IMG/VR virus record: IMGVR_UViG_3300047497_000272
Location: 1-50,028 of that record
Reading direction: 5' to 3' (one strand)
DNA: 50,028 nt
DNA from: a virus
The notes under the pieces are model-generated. The model was not told the origin of the DNA. It worked only from the letters and a program-made list of their open reading frames with translations, and did not search any database. Numbering within the stretch: position 1 is the first letter of the stretch; each line of letters starts with the position of its first letter. The position numbers and the translations under genes are program-made. Shown here piece by piece: positions 32,821 through 41,604 of this stretch.

Positions 32821-35396
32821 TGCCGCGTTCAATCTCTGAGTGCATCGCCTCGGTCGCCAAGGCTGGCAAGCTAACCGGCAAAGCCGCCAAGCAAATGCTG
32901 GAACAGTTGGAGGCCCGCGCGGAACGGATCAGCCGCGAGACGGGCCTGGCGCCGGCAGACGCGGTGCGCCAGGCGCAGACCGAAATGAAGGATGGTTTGG
33001 CGGCGGCTGCCGCCATCGAGAAACGGAATCAACTGCTGAACCTGCAGAAGCGCATCGACCGCCGCCAGCGGATCGAGACGACGGCCGAGGCGTTGAAGGG
33101 TGACCTTGCAACCGCGGTGCGCAACCAGATCGTGGCGATTGCGACACCGGTCAAAGGCGGCCGCCTGTCCGCCGAAGCCGCATGGAAGTCACGGGCGGAA
33201 CGCGTGATCGGCCGCGTGCTGATCCAGTTGAAGAACGAAGGCCTGTTCCGGACCGTTCGCAATGGCACGCTGGAGGACCAATGGGCGCGCGAACTCTATG
33301 AACGCAGCCTGCAGGCAGCGGAAGACCCACGCGCGCAGCCTGGTGTGACCGGAAGTGCCGAGGCGCAGCGCGTCGCGGAGATCTTCCACGACGCCCAGGA
33401 ACAGATGCGCGCGCGGCTGAACCGCCAGGGCGCCTGGATCGGCCAGTATGCCGGCTTCATCACGCGCACCACACATGACGCCGACATCATACGCCGCGCC
33501 GGTTTCGAGGCATGGCGCAACTTCATCGAACCGCGGCTTGATCCACGCACCTTCGACGGTATCGACGATCGCACGGCGTTCCTGCGTAGCTCCTACGACG
33601 GCCTCGCGACAGGCGTCCATCTCTCGGACGATGGGGGTATCGGCTACAAGGATCCTGCGTTCAACGGACCTGGCAATTTGGCGGCGAAACTGTCGGAAAG
33701 CCGGTTGCTGCATTTCAAGGACGCGGAGAGCTGGCTGGCTTATCAGCGCCGCTTTGGCACAGGCGATCTGCTGGGGCAAATGCTGCACAGTTTCGACCAG
33801 GCGGCGCGGATGGAATCCATCCTTGAACGCTTCGGCACCAACCCGGCCGGCGAACTCGACAACGACATGCGCTACCTGGCCGAGCGCTATCGCGGCAGCA
33901 GCCCAGACCAGGTCGCGAAACTGCGCCAGGCGCAAAAGAGTATCACCGGCCTGTTCGGCATGCTGGATGGCAGCGCCAACCGCCCGGTCAACCAGTGGGC
34001 GGCCCAACTGTCCGCCGATGCCCGAACGGTCGAAAGCATGGCAAAGCTTGGCATGGTGGCCTTCACCCACCTGTCGTCGGCGATCACCAAGGCGGCCGAA
34101 CTGCGCTACCAAGGCCTGGGCTTTTTCGAACGCTACGGCAATTTCTTCGATAGCCTCATGCAGGGACGCGGCCGGGGCGAGCAGCGCGACCTCGCTGACC
34201 TGTTGTCCGCCGGCGTCGAAGGCATGCACGGACGGCTGCTGGCGCGGTTCGCACCCGACGACACGGTGCCGGGAACCCTTTCGAAACTCGCCAGTCATTT
34301 CTTCGACGCGACGGGCCTCACCTGGTTGCTCGATGCGCAGAAGGCGGGCACGGCGCGGATCATGTCGCGCCACTTAGGACGCCTGGTGGACGCGGACTAC
34401 GAACACCTTCCACCGGAGGTGCGGCGCGGCCTGCTACAATACGACATTTCCGCCCATGAGTGGGATCTGCTGCGCCAGGCGCCGGACCATTTCACCGACA
34501 AGGATGGACGGGTGTTCCTGACGCCTGACGCCGCCGATCGCGCGGCCGACACAGACATCGCAGCCACATGGAAAGCCAAGCGGACCGGACTTGTTTTGGG
34601 AACCGACGGCGACGCTAGGCCAACGCTGCCGGAACGCGACCCGAGTGAGGCCGACATCCGAACCTATCGCGACCAGCTCGCGATGAAGCTGCATGCCTAC
34701 ATGAAGGATGTCGCCGATCGTGCCATCGTTACGCCTGGCATTGCTGACCGCGCCATCCTCACGCTCGGCACGCAGCCTGGCACCGTAGCGGGAGAGGCAA
34801 TGCGCTTCGTCTCCCAGTTCAAGCTGTGGGGCCTCGCGGCGGTGCGCCAGGGCCTAGGCCGCGAATTGACCCAGGGGAGAGCAGGGGCTGCCGCTGGCAT
34901 AGCTCAGATGGCCGCTGGCGCCGCCCTGTTCGGCTATCTGACCATGACCTTGAAGGACATCTTCAAGGGACAAAACCCACGCGCGCCCAACGACCCGAAA
35001 ACCTGGATGGCAGCGCTGATCCAGGGCGGCGGCTTCGGCATCATGGGCGACTATCTGTTCGGCGAGTATTCCCGGTTTGGCGGCTCAATCGGTGAAAGCA
35101 TTCTCGGCCCCGTGCTTGGTCAAGGTCTGACCGAAGTCATGAATATCTGGAATGCCGCGAAAGAAGGCCGGGCAAAAGACATTCCACCGGAAGCGCTACG
35201 GATTGTCATGAACAACCTGCCGTTCGTCAACATGTTCTACACCCGCACGGCACTGAATTACTTGTTCCTGCACTCGCTGCAGGAGCGGATGAACCCCGGT
35301 TATCTACGGCGCAGCGAGCAGAACATGAAGCGACGCACCGGCCAGAGCTACTTCCTCAGCCCGGCTTCGACCCACCTCCATACCTTCGGGGCATGA
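32820..35396 (+). CDS. Large internal virion protein (gp16-like position)
   Basis: An 858-residue helical protein, the last of the ejected set. The C-terminal part has several hydrophobic helices (GAALFGYLTMTLKDIFKGQN, GGGFGIMGDYLFGEYSRFGG) and the conserved end RRTGQSYFLSPASTHLHTFG. The start MPRSIS overlaps the previous stop. A full-length homologue, similar from end to end, lies at 43678-46248 on the other strand. Confidence 0.75.
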   Translation: MPRSISECIASVAKAGKLTGKAAKQMLEQLEARAERISRETGLAPADAVRQAQTEMKDGLAAAAAIEKRNQLLNLQKRIDRRQRIETTAEALKGDLATAVRNQIVAIATPVKGGRLSAEAAWKSRAERVIGRVLIQLKNEGLFRTVRNGTLEDQWARELYERSLQAAEDPRAQPGVTGSAEAQRVAEIFHDAQEQMRARLNRQGAWIGQYAGFITRTTHDADIIRRAGFEAWRNFIEPRLDPRTFDGIDDRTAFLRSSYDGLATGVHLSDDGGIGYKDPAFNGPGNLAAKLSESRLLHFKDAESWLAYQRRFGTGDLLGQMLHSFDQAARMESILERFGTNPAGELDNDMRYLAERYRGSSPDQVAKLRQAQKSITGLFGMLDGSANRPVNQWAAQLSADARTVESMAKLGMVAFTHLSSAITKAAELRYQGLGFFERYGNFFDSLMQGRGRGEQRDLADLLSAGVEGMHGRLLARFAPDDTVPGTLSKLASHFFDATGLTWLLDAQKAGTARIMSRHLGRLVDADYEHLPPEVRRGLLQYDISAHEWDLLRQAPDHFTDKDGRVFLTPDAADRAADTDIAATWKAKRTGLVLGTDGDARPTLPERDPSEADIRTYRDQLAMKLHAYMKDVADRAIVTPGIADRAILTLGTQPGTVAGEAMRFVSQFKLWGLAAVRQGLGRELTQGRAGAAAGIAQMAAGAALFGYLTMTLKDIFKGQNPRAPNDPKTWMAALIQGGGFGIMGDYLFGEYSRFGGSIGESILGPVLGQGLTEVMNIWNAAKEGRAKDIPPEALRIVMNNLPFVNMFYTRTALNYLFLHSLQERMNPGYLRRSEQNMKRRTGQSYFLSPASTHLHTFGA

Positions 35397-35397
35397 A

Positions 35398-37695
35398 ATG
35401 ACGGTCAACAACATCTACGCGCCGCCTCAATATACTTGCGATGGAACCGCCCGAACCTTTTCGTTTCCGTTCCCATTCTTCGATCTCTCCGATCTGTCGG
35501 TGCAAATCTTTGATCCGACAACAGAAACTATTACCGTGCCTAGTCAAAACGGTGCCGGCATCTATGATTTTGCAGTCAATGGAACAGCCGATCCTAGCGG
35601 AACGGGGGAGTTTCTCTACGCCTCTGTTGTGTTGAACAACGCGCCACCAAGCGGACAAGTGTTGACCGTCTTTCGGAATGTGACGGCGACGCAAAACTCC
35701 GTCTTCACCGATTTCGCACCGCTGCCGGCAAAAGCGTTGGAGGCGGCCCTTGATCGCCTGACGATCATCGCCCAGCAGCTGGCGGCGACGACAGCGCGCG
35801 CCCTTGTTCTGCCTGTCGGTGATACCGCGAGCACGACGCTCCCCGATCAAACAGAGCGCGCAAACGGGGCAATGGTCTTCGATGCGCAGGGCAATCCCGC
35901 CGTGGGTCAGATGCCTGCTTCCGGCGTCATTTCAACCGCGATGCAGCCGGTCACGGAAGCAGCCTCGCTGGCGGCCGCGCTGCAACTGCTGGACGGCGTC
36001 CCGGCCATTGCGAGCATCGCCGCGCTGCGGCTCAACGTTCAGGCATTCCCCGCGGTTTATGTGGAGAATTTCTACGCGGGCATAGCCGGAGGCGGCGATC
36101 TGTTTTGGTGGAAGACGACCGACACAACCTCCGCCGATAACGGAGGCACCATCATCGTCGACGCCTCTGGACACCGCTATTACCGTGCCCTTGGCGCCAG
36201 GGTGCCGAGCGTCATCGATTTCGGTGCCGGTACCACGAGCGCTGACTACGTCAACGATGCCGCGTTTGCCGCCGCCTCGGTTGTCAACAGCATCTATGTG
36301 CCCGCCGGAACCTTCACCAAGACGACGCCGATTTCTACCCCACAATTCTGGGGACCTGGCGTCATCGAGGTCGACGGCGACATCGGGAACCCCTTGCAAA
36401 ATTTAAGTCCAACACCGACGCTGCCGCCGCCACCGCAGAACCTGGCGCCGAACAGCCAGGCCGAGGTTATCAGCAGTTTCGGCGCCAGTCAGCGAATGAA
36501 CGTCGCAGGCACCGCGCTGATGGCCACGATGGCGATGAGCGGTTATACGACCGGCAGCAACACCGTCGTGCTCACCCTCGCGGGCAGCCAGCTTACCGGC
36601 GATATGAAGGTTGGCGATCTTGTGAACGTCACAGGCGCCGGTGTCGATGTCGGTCTGACGTCAGCACCGCTGCGCGTCCAGTCATTCGTCGCGAACACCA
36701 GCATCACGGTGAAACTGCCCTTCGGGCGAGTAGCCGCGTCCTCCACGACGGGAACGATAACCAATGTGACCCCCGGCCTCGCCGCCAGCGCCGGCAACGG
36801 CGATGCGTGCGACGGGTGGAATAAGACGACCACCCTGTGGTTCTGGCGCGAAGACAACGCAGCGAACGTCCCGCCAAACATTTCTTACGCGTTCGGCGTC
36901 CAGAAAAATGCGGCAACCACCGAGAATCTGGGCATCGAATGGCCGGCATCGCATCCCCATCCTGGCGTGCCGATGGTGATCCCGAAGGGACGTCAAATCG
37001 TCTTCGGCGCGAACGTCTTTCAAAAAATCAAAGGCGGCAGTGGCACCTGGTATCCCTATATCTCCACCGACGGAACGGGTGGCGGCACGTTCAGGGGGCC
37101 GTCAGGAACTGGACAGGCATACCAGTGGTCCGAAGTTACCGCGATGATACCGACCGATGCGACCTCAATCGTGGTAGGTATCGGTTTTGCCGGCGCGGTC
37201 GGCGACGTCTACTACGTTGCGCAACCCGTGCTGACCTATGGATCATTCATCGGGCCGAGTAATTACATCAAGCCGCGCGGCGAAAAGATCATCCCGATCG
37301 CCGGGATTTCGCTGATCACCTGGCGGGGTGCGTCATTCAGCTTCCCCTCGACGCTTGATGATCAAAACACCTATTCCTTCACCGTCGACGTCTTCGCGGA
37401 GAGCGGCGGCTCTCTGGCGCCGACAATCCATGCCCTCGATATGCAATTGGAAGGCATCAACAGCCAGGCAGTCGTCACGGGCAACACCATCGCGCGGCTG
37501 ATCGCCTTCCGGTCCGATCCGGCCGCGCCGACAGTCTTTGCGCCTGTCATGCGACAGACGGTAAGCAACGTTGCGATGGAAACTTCTGGCACGCTGGTGT
37601 TGGACGGATCGGGGCGCGTGCTCTGCTATTCCGGCATCGCGTCCGACCCCTGGTTTTATGTTTCCATGGATACGTGGGGATATTTGCTCGCATGA
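35398..37695 (+). CDS. Tail fibre/tail spike protein
   Basis: A 765-residue receptor-binding protein. Residues 1-150 form the conserved tail-attachment domain (YTCDGTARTFSFPFPFFDLS, FRNVTATQNSVF, KALEAALDRLTIIAQQ). Residues about 200-300 have a pectate-lyase-like start (YYRALGARVPSVIDFGAGTT ... VPAGTFTKT). The rest is beta-rich carbohydrate-binding type. An enzymatic activity cannot be read from the sequence. Confidence 0.8.
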   Translation: MTVNNIYAPPQYTCDGTARTFSFPFPFFDLSDLSVQIFDPTTETITVPSQNGAGIYDFAVNGTADPSGTGEFLYASVVLNNAPPSGQVLTVFRNVTATQNSVFTDFAPLPAKALEAALDRLTIIAQQLAATTARALVLPVGDTASTTLPDQTERANGAMVFDAQGNPAVGQMPASGVISTAMQPVTEAASLAAALQLLDGVPAIASIAALRLNVQAFPAVYVENFYAGIAGGGDLFWWKTTDTTSADNGGTIIVDASGHRYYRALGARVPSVIDFGAGTTSADYVNDAAFAAASVVNSIYVPAGTFTKTTPISTPQFWGPGVIEVDGDIGNPLQNLSPTPTLPPPPQNLAPNSQAEVISSFGASQRMNVAGTALMATMAMSGYTTGSNTVVLTLAGSQLTGDMKVGDLVNVTGAGVDVGLTSAPLRVQSFVANTSITVKLPFGRVAASSTTGTITNVTPGLAASAGNGDACDGWNKTTTLWFWREDNAANVPPNISYAFGVQKNAATTENLGIEWPASHPHPGVPMVIPKGRQIVFGANVFQKIKGGSGTWYPYISTDGTGGGTFRGPSGTGQAYQWSEVTAMIPTDATSIVVGIGFAGAVGDVYYVAQPVLTYGSFIGPSNYIKPRGEKIIPIAGISLITWRGASFSFPSTLDDQNTYSFTVDVFAESGGSLAPTIHALDMQLEGINSQAVVTGNTIARLIAFRSDPAAPTVFAPVMRQTVSNVAMETSGTLVLDGSGRVLCYSGIASDPWFYVSMDTWGYLLA

Positions 37696-37940
37696 CCGAC
37701 GCTGAAACCGCCAAGCTGGCTCAAGCGGCAAAGACCGATAGCGGTATCGCGCGCGAGCTGCTGCGCCAGCACATCGAAGACTGCAACGCACGCCAGCAAC
37801 GCATCGAGGCGGCCATGGCGCGACTGCACGAGCGCATGGATGGATCCGGCCGGATCATCGTGGCCTCGTTGGTGACCGCCTTGATGACGCTGCTGGCGAG
37901 CGTGTTTCAACTCGCCCTGCATGGAGTGCGGATCCCATGA
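37692..37940 (+). CDS. Holin- or spanin-like membrane protein
   Basis: An 82-residue protein with a soluble helical N-terminal part (LRQHIEDCNARQQRIEAAMA) and one C-terminal membrane segment (IIVASLVTALMTLLASVFQL). It overlaps the endolysin gene, so a lysis role is probable. The single membrane pass does not tell holin from an inner-membrane lysis partner. Confidence 0.55.
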   Translation: MTDAETAKLAQAAKTDSGIARELLRQHIEDCNARQQRIEAAMARLHERMDGSGRIIVASLVTALMTLLASVFQLALHGVRIP

Positions 37941-38503
37941 ACACACTGTTCGATGTGTGCTTTGAAATCGTCGTCGATACCGAGGGCAGCATGTCGTTGC
38001 GTCCGGGAGATCCGGGCAACTGGACCGGCGGCCTGATTGGCGACGGCGTGCTGAAAGGCACGAAATGGGGGATCAGCGCCGCCGCCTATCCCCAACTTGA
38101 TATCGCGAACCTGACCGTCGCCGACGCGAAGGCGATTTATGAGCGCGATTACTGGAATCGGATCGCCGGCGATGCATTGGCCGCCCCGCTAGCCCTGATC
38201 ATCTTCGACAGCGCCGTCAACAGCGGCGTCAGCCGCGCCGTGGAGTGGTTGCAGACGGCGCTTCACCTAACCCCAGACGGATCCTTGGGGCCGGTTACGC
38301 AGGCCGCGATCCGCGCCATTCCGACCGACCAGGTGCAGGCAATCTGCATCGAGGCGCTGGCGCAGCGTATCCGCTTCGACGCGGCCCTGGCGATCTGGAA
38401 AACCGACGCCCTCGGCTTCGCCCGGCGCCTGGCCGCACTGCCCTTCCACGCCCTGACCCTATCGCCGGCCGACGCCGGCCCCGTCGTCGCGTCCGCGACA
38501 TAA
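37937..38503 (+). CDS. Endolysin, GH108 family
   Basis: A 188-residue muramidase. The N-terminal domain has the catalytic Glu16 in VDTEGSMSL, then the family landmarks GDPGNWTGG, KWGISAAAYPQLDIANLTV and IYERDYWNRI. The C-terminal domain fits the family's peptidoglycan-binding module (LTPDGSLGPVTQAAI). No signal peptide is present, so it needs a holin to reach the wall. Confidence 0.88.
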   Translation: MNTLFDVCFEIVVDTEGSMSLRPGDPGNWTGGLIGDGVLKGTKWGISAAAYPQLDIANLTVADAKAIYERDYWNRIAGDALAAPLALIIFDSAVNSGVSRAVEWLQTALHLTPDGSLGPVTQAAIRAIPTDQVQAICIEALAQRIRFDAALAIWKTDALGFARRLAALPFHALTLSPADAGPVVASAT

Positions 38504-38517
38504 CCCCGGAGAAACCT

Positions 38518-39123
38518 ATGTTAGCTCGCTTGAAATACCTTGATGACCGGCTCGCCGAAGGCAGCACCTGGTCGACCATCCTGGCCGGCCTGGTGCTGCT
38601 GCATATGAACGTCGATACCGATCTGTGGAAACAGATCACGGCATGGGGGATGGCGTTCGCCGGCGCCCTTGGGATCCTGCTGAAGGACCGCACCGCCGGC
38701 GTTTCAATGGTGCAGACCATCACGGATACCCTCGCCGGCGCGGCCAAGCAGCTGAACGGCACTACCGCCGCGTTGTTGTTCGCGATCCTGGCCACGATGG
38801 TGCTGGCGGCCTGCGGAAGCCAGACCGGTTCGCAGAATGCCGCTGAGGCCGCGGTTGGCCTGACAGCGGTCGAGCAGGCAGAGCTGGAATACGTGCAGCT
38901 TCCCGCCTGCCCGGTAACGGTAGGATCCTGCAAGGACACCGCGACCGTCGCGACGATGAAACGCCTGGATAACGTCGCCTATGCGGCGGTGAAAAAGGCG
39001 TTGGCCTCCGGCGACGCCACGGACGTGGTGGCGGCCAACGCGGCGATCGCCGCGTTGCAGGCTGCCATCCCGCTGTTCACCCCGGCCACCGTCACGGCGG
39101 CCGGCATCGGCACCACCAACTGA
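38518..39123 (+). CDS. Holin-like/lipoprotein fusion
   Basis: A 201-residue protein with two parts. Residues 1-60 resemble small phage holins (WSTILAGLVLLHM, TAWGMAFAGALGILLKD). Residues 86-99 are a second hydrophobic segment ending in a lipobox, VLAAC, with Cys99. The rest is a soluble alanine-rich domain. A start at M64 would give a free lipoprotein (outer-membrane spanin-like). The ribosome site GGAGA supports the first ATG. It belongs to the lysis block. Confidence 0.6.
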   Translation: MLARLKYLDDRLAEGSTWSTILAGLVLLHMNVDTDLWKQITAWGMAFAGALGILLKDRTAGVSMVQTITDTLAGAAKQLNGTTAALLFAILATMVLAACGSQTGSQNAAEAAVGLTAVEQAELEYVQLPACPVTVGSCKDTATVATMKRLDNVAYAAVKKALASGDATDVVAANAAIAALQAAIPLFTPATVTAAGIGTTN

Positions 39124-39134
39124 AAGAGGCACCC

Positions 39135-39320
39135 ATGCTCACTCTCGCCCCTGTTGTCGTGCAGGCCATCCAGGCCGGCATCACCCTCGCACCGGAGATC
39201 ATCGCCGCCGTGCAGCAGGAGATCGCACTGGTCAACGCCGGCACGGCGCCGAGCGCCGACCAGGTTGCGCAGATCGAAGCCGCGCTCGATGCCGCGCATG
39301 CGGCGTTGCAGGCCGCTTGA
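39135..39320 (+). CDS. Small amphipathic phage protein, last late gene
   Basis: A 61-residue alanine-rich protein made of amphipathic helices (VVQAIQAGITLAPEIIAAVQ). The AAGAGG ribosome site is good. Such proteins sit at the end of lysis blocks of related phages with no known role. The terminator follows 12 bases later. Confidence 0.55.
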   Translation: MLTLAPVVVQAIQAGITLAPEIIAAVQQEIALVNAGTAPSADQVAQIEAALDAAHAALQAA

Positions 39321-39331
39321 TGCGGACAACG

Positions 39332-39367
39332 GACTGTGCGACTTGAGCAAAAGTCGCACAGTCTTTT
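39332..39367 (+). terminator. Strong intrinsic terminator of the late operon
   Basis: A perfect 13-bp stem (GACTGTGCGACTT at 39332-39344 and its complement at 39351-39363), a 6-base loop GAGCAA, and TTTT. It serves the rightward direction only. Confidence 0.88.
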
Positions 39368-39403
39368 GTGTATAAGATATTGAAATTGCTTGATTACAAG
39401 CGC

Positions 39404-39450
39404 ACTCTTAATCAGCGGGTCCAAGGTTCGAATCCTTGTGCACCCACCAT
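39404..39450 (+). other. attR: Right attachment site: 3' part of tRNA-Lys(CUU)
   Basis: Forty-six bases match the anticodon loop (CTCTTAA), anticodon 3' stem, variable loop, T arm (GGTTCGAATCC), acceptor 3' strand and CCA of a tRNA-Lys with anticodon CUU. The 5' half is absent: the bases before the loop do not pair with the anticodon stem. This is the copy left at the far end by tRNA-directed integration. Orientation predicts the intact tRNA to the left of the integrase gene. Confidence 0.8.
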
Positions 39451-39806
39451 TTTTCCAAGGGGTTAGATCTGCCTCGACGGACTCAGGCTAATCCGTATTG
39501 ATCTTGCGGACTCGTGGCGGACTCATCGCGCGAGGATGATGGTGTTCCCATTCCATCGCCATCCAGGCCTACCGCGACGATCCTTCGCCCTGAATGTCGC
39601 GTCGCAAGGCCGTTCCGGCCGTCATGTTTGTTAGCTGGTTTGTCAGCCTTAACCGACGACCTCGGGTTAATTTCTACCCCCTAACATATTGTATATGCTG
39701 CTCTAGCCTCCTTAATAGGTCATCTATTCAATTCACTAAGGTCCATTTCCTCTTCGATTGTTCCGGCTTTATCCTTCATCAGCACAGGCATGTCTCCGAA
39801 AAGTCC
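39451..39806. other. Junction stretch without a convincing gene
   Basis: This stretch joins the attachment site to unit 2. It contains three GGACTC copies (about 39479-39523) and AT-rich sequence near 39670-39780. No frame is persuasive. It may be remains of another integration. Confidence 0.4.
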
Positions 39807-40056
39807 GGGGCCACCGGGTCCACCGGGGCCGCTCTCGATTTCTATGGGTATAACAACCTTGTATCTGGCCCCGGTCGTCGAGAATACCTGGCCCCAGCCA
39901 TTTGCCACTGGGGCCAACAACGGTTTTCTTTACTAACAGTTCGGCCCCGGTGGCCCCAGTCTGAAATATGACCGGGGCCACGCTACCGGGGCCAGATATA
40001 TCTATGATTTGATTATATAATCTCTTCTATAAAAGAGGCACGGCCCCGATGGCCCC
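39807..40056. repeat. GGGGCC repeat cluster
   Basis: Eleven exact GGGGCC/GGCCCC hexamers in 250 bases, at 39807, 39825, 39867, 39890, 39910, 39943, 39952, 39974, 39988, 40042 and 40051. Several have a 9-base period (GGCCCCGGTGGCCCC). Both orientations occur, and AT-rich DNA separates the last groups (39994-40040). It lies just past the replication-gene remnant of unit 2, the same relative place as the AACGTCA cluster in unit 1. Confidence 0.7.
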
Positions 40057-40174
40057 GGTATTTTTCGATTATGCGCCGACAGGGTTTAATCTGCTGGCAT
40101 GCCTCGGACACAAAAATGGCGCGAAGGAACGCCTCCCGCGCCGCGACCTCCCGCCGCGCCTTGCCGCTCTGCAT
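40013..40174 (-). CDS. Possible small gene (53 aa) after the DUF927 remnant
   Basis: A reading frame starting MQSGKARREVAAREAFLRAI and ending FIEEII. It is helical and charged with two Cys, and starts 12 bases after the stop of the broken DUF927 fragment. The end crosses two GGGGCC motifs (KYRGHRGRA). It has no clear ribosome site. Confidence 0.3.
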   Translation of the reverse strand: MQSGKARREVAAREAFLRAIFVSEACQQIKPCRRIIEKYRGHRGRASFIEEII

Positions 40175-40185
40175 TGCCGTTAAGG

Positions 40186-40345
40186 CTACTCATCAACTTT
40201 CGGCGCCACCACCCTCAGGCGGGACGTCCATGCCCCCAGCCGTCTATGCAGGCAGGTTAGCAACCTCAATATCGAATACCTCGGGGATCAGGCCATGCAC
40301 CCAGATCAGTTCAGCCGCTTTGTCCTTTTCCTGCCTCCCAGCACC
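40186..40345 (-). pseudogene. Broken 3' fragment of a DUF927 helicase gene
   Basis: On the minus strand it still encodes WVHGLIPEVFDIEVAN, matching WVHGLIPEVFDTEVAN of the intact gene at 46575-48497, and the last residues before the stop (RVVAPKVDE). About 60 bases between these blocks are deleted, the upstream part is gone, and a stop follows VDE. It shows that the 3' end of this gene is present twice in the same orientation. Confidence 0.75.
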
Positions 40346-40549
40346 AGTTCGACGCCGAACGGCTGCCACGCCGGCGTGTGCCTAGCAGGTGGAGCGCACA
40401 GGGATCCGCACCAGGTCTACGCCGCGCGGTCGCCATGCGGTGCGTGCATCGCCGACAAAGCGCACGAGGATCCGCGCCAGGTCGACACCGTGCGGCTGTT
40501 ATGGTCGCGTGTTGTCCGCCGACAGAGCCAGCGAGGATCCGCACCAGGT
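40346..40549. repeat. Left part of a roughly 65-bp tandem repeat array
   Basis: Units begin GAGGATCCGCACCAGGT or a variant and continue with CACCGTGCGG-type sequence and a GTCGCCATG-like centre. Clear units start near 40394, 40458 and 40532; the last is cut after CCAGGT by the inverted repeat of the inserted element. A more diverged unit lies near 40335-40393. They resemble no repeat type I know and are too long, too uneven and without constant spacers for CRISPR. Confidence 0.6.
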
Positions 40550-40570
40550 GGTAGCGTCTCAGTTTGAATT
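40550..40570 (+). repeat. Left terminal inverted repeat (21 bp)
   Basis: Begins GGTAGCGTCTCAG and ends TTTGAATT. It matches the reverse complement of 43461-43481 at every base; similarity stops sharply on both sides. Confidence 0.85.
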
Positions 40571-40682
40571 TCCGCTTGCGATCCAACTCGGTCATCCGGC
40601 GCCCAGAAACTTGGTGCCTAAAGCGGTCATCCACTGATGTAGAGTAGGGGCTCGGAATTTGCGCAACTGTCCAGGGCGGCGT

Positions 40683-41591
40683 TTAGCTCGCAGCTTTAAA
40701 AATCCCGAACCGTTGTGCCAGGTTAAGCGGGCTGGGCCAGTGTGCGGGATCGCGAGGAGTCCGAAGAGATGCACCCTCAAGGCTACTATACTCTGACACC
40801 GTCAGCTTTCCAGCGATTGCCACCCGCAATGTCTTCGGATCGACAGCTAATAGGCCGTAATCGAACAGGGTGTGGATGTCGGCGCGCAGCAGAAGACCGT
40901 TGGAAACCTGGTTCGTGGAAGGCCCGCCATAAGGCGAGATATGCGCAGCCTCCAGCACATCCGAAACGTTGCATCCGGTGATAGCGCACCTGCCTTCGTA
41001 CGCGTCGAGCAAGGCGGCGCGGAATGCTGGCTGGCCACGCCGTATGCAAATGGCCCGCAGCGCTTGTTCGCGTTCATCGAGGGTGCTGACAGAATCGAAG
41101 GCGGCGTCGACGGCCTGACCGCTGTCAGGCGCCAGTTGACCGGCCAGGAGAACCGGCGCAAGGCGCCGTTCCAGTTCGAGCGCTACGTCGTCGGGCACGG
41201 AGAAGCCGCTCGCTGCCGCCGTTACTAGCGATGCCGGGACGATGTCCTCGATGGCAAACAACGAGAGTAGAAACTCTTGGGTGGGATCGACGAGCTTCTG
41301 AAACCTGATCTCCACCCTCCAGCGTGGCGGCAAGTCGATCGGCGTGGGGCGGAAATCTGGAGCGGTGACGATCTCGCCGACACCGATGACACCTCTGGGT
41401 GAGGCCGTCCCCTGCTTGAAGATGTAAACTCGGTCACCGACCCGCGCCTGCTGATGGCTGTGGATGCGCCACCATTCTGTCGACTCGGGAGCCAGACTTA
41501 CGCGCGCTATTAGGTCGCGGAGTTCGGCCAGGGGCCACCCGCGATCCGGGGCTTCCTCGGCGGGGCAGAACGTGAGCCAGTAGGCAGACAT
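40683..41591 (-). CDS. EVE/PUA-like HNH endonuclease
   Basis: A 302-residue nuclease. Residues 1-80 look like an EVE/PUA-type modified-base reader (SAYWLTFCPAEEAPDRGW, WWRIHSHQQARVGDRVYIFK, GVIGVGEI). Residues 195-255 are an HNH_2 domain: CAITGC (202-207), AAHISPY with His217, NG at 231, and RADIHTLFD with His240. Known EVE-HNH enzymes (such as VcaM4I) cut DNA carrying modified cytosines, so a type IV-like restriction role is likely. The start MSAYW is chosen because GGAAG precedes it; a longer start would overlap the promoter. Confidence 0.75.
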   Translation of the reverse strand: MSAYWLTFCPAEEAPDRGWPLAELRDLIARVSLAPESTEWWRIHSHQQARVGDRVYIFKQGTASPRGVIGVGEIVTAPDFRPTPIDLPPRWRVEIRFQKLVDPTQEFLLSLFAIEDIVPASLVTAAASGFSVPDDVALELERRLAPVLLAGQLAPDSGQAVDAAFDSVSTLDEREQALRAICIRRGQPAFRAALLDAYEGRCAITGCNVSDVLEAAHISPYGGPSTNQVSNGLLLRADIHTLFDYGLLAVDPKTLRVAIAGKLTVSEYSSLEGASLRTPRDPAHWPSPLNLAQRFGIFKAAS

Positions 41592-41604
41592 CGGATACTT
41601 CCGG

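Noticed and set aside
1-39450. A T7-type phage RNA polymerase gene, suggested by the T7-like tail and ejected proteins
   Set aside because: No protein in unit 1 has RNA polymerase motifs. Only the virion part is T7-like.
39720-39920. Minus-strand frame of 66 codons with a short Gly-Pro repeat, and an overlapping frame at 39769-39981
   Set aside because: The Gly-Pro and Gly-Ala-Thr runs come from the GGGGCC motifs in whichever frame is read. A frameshifted old gene is possible but cannot be shown.
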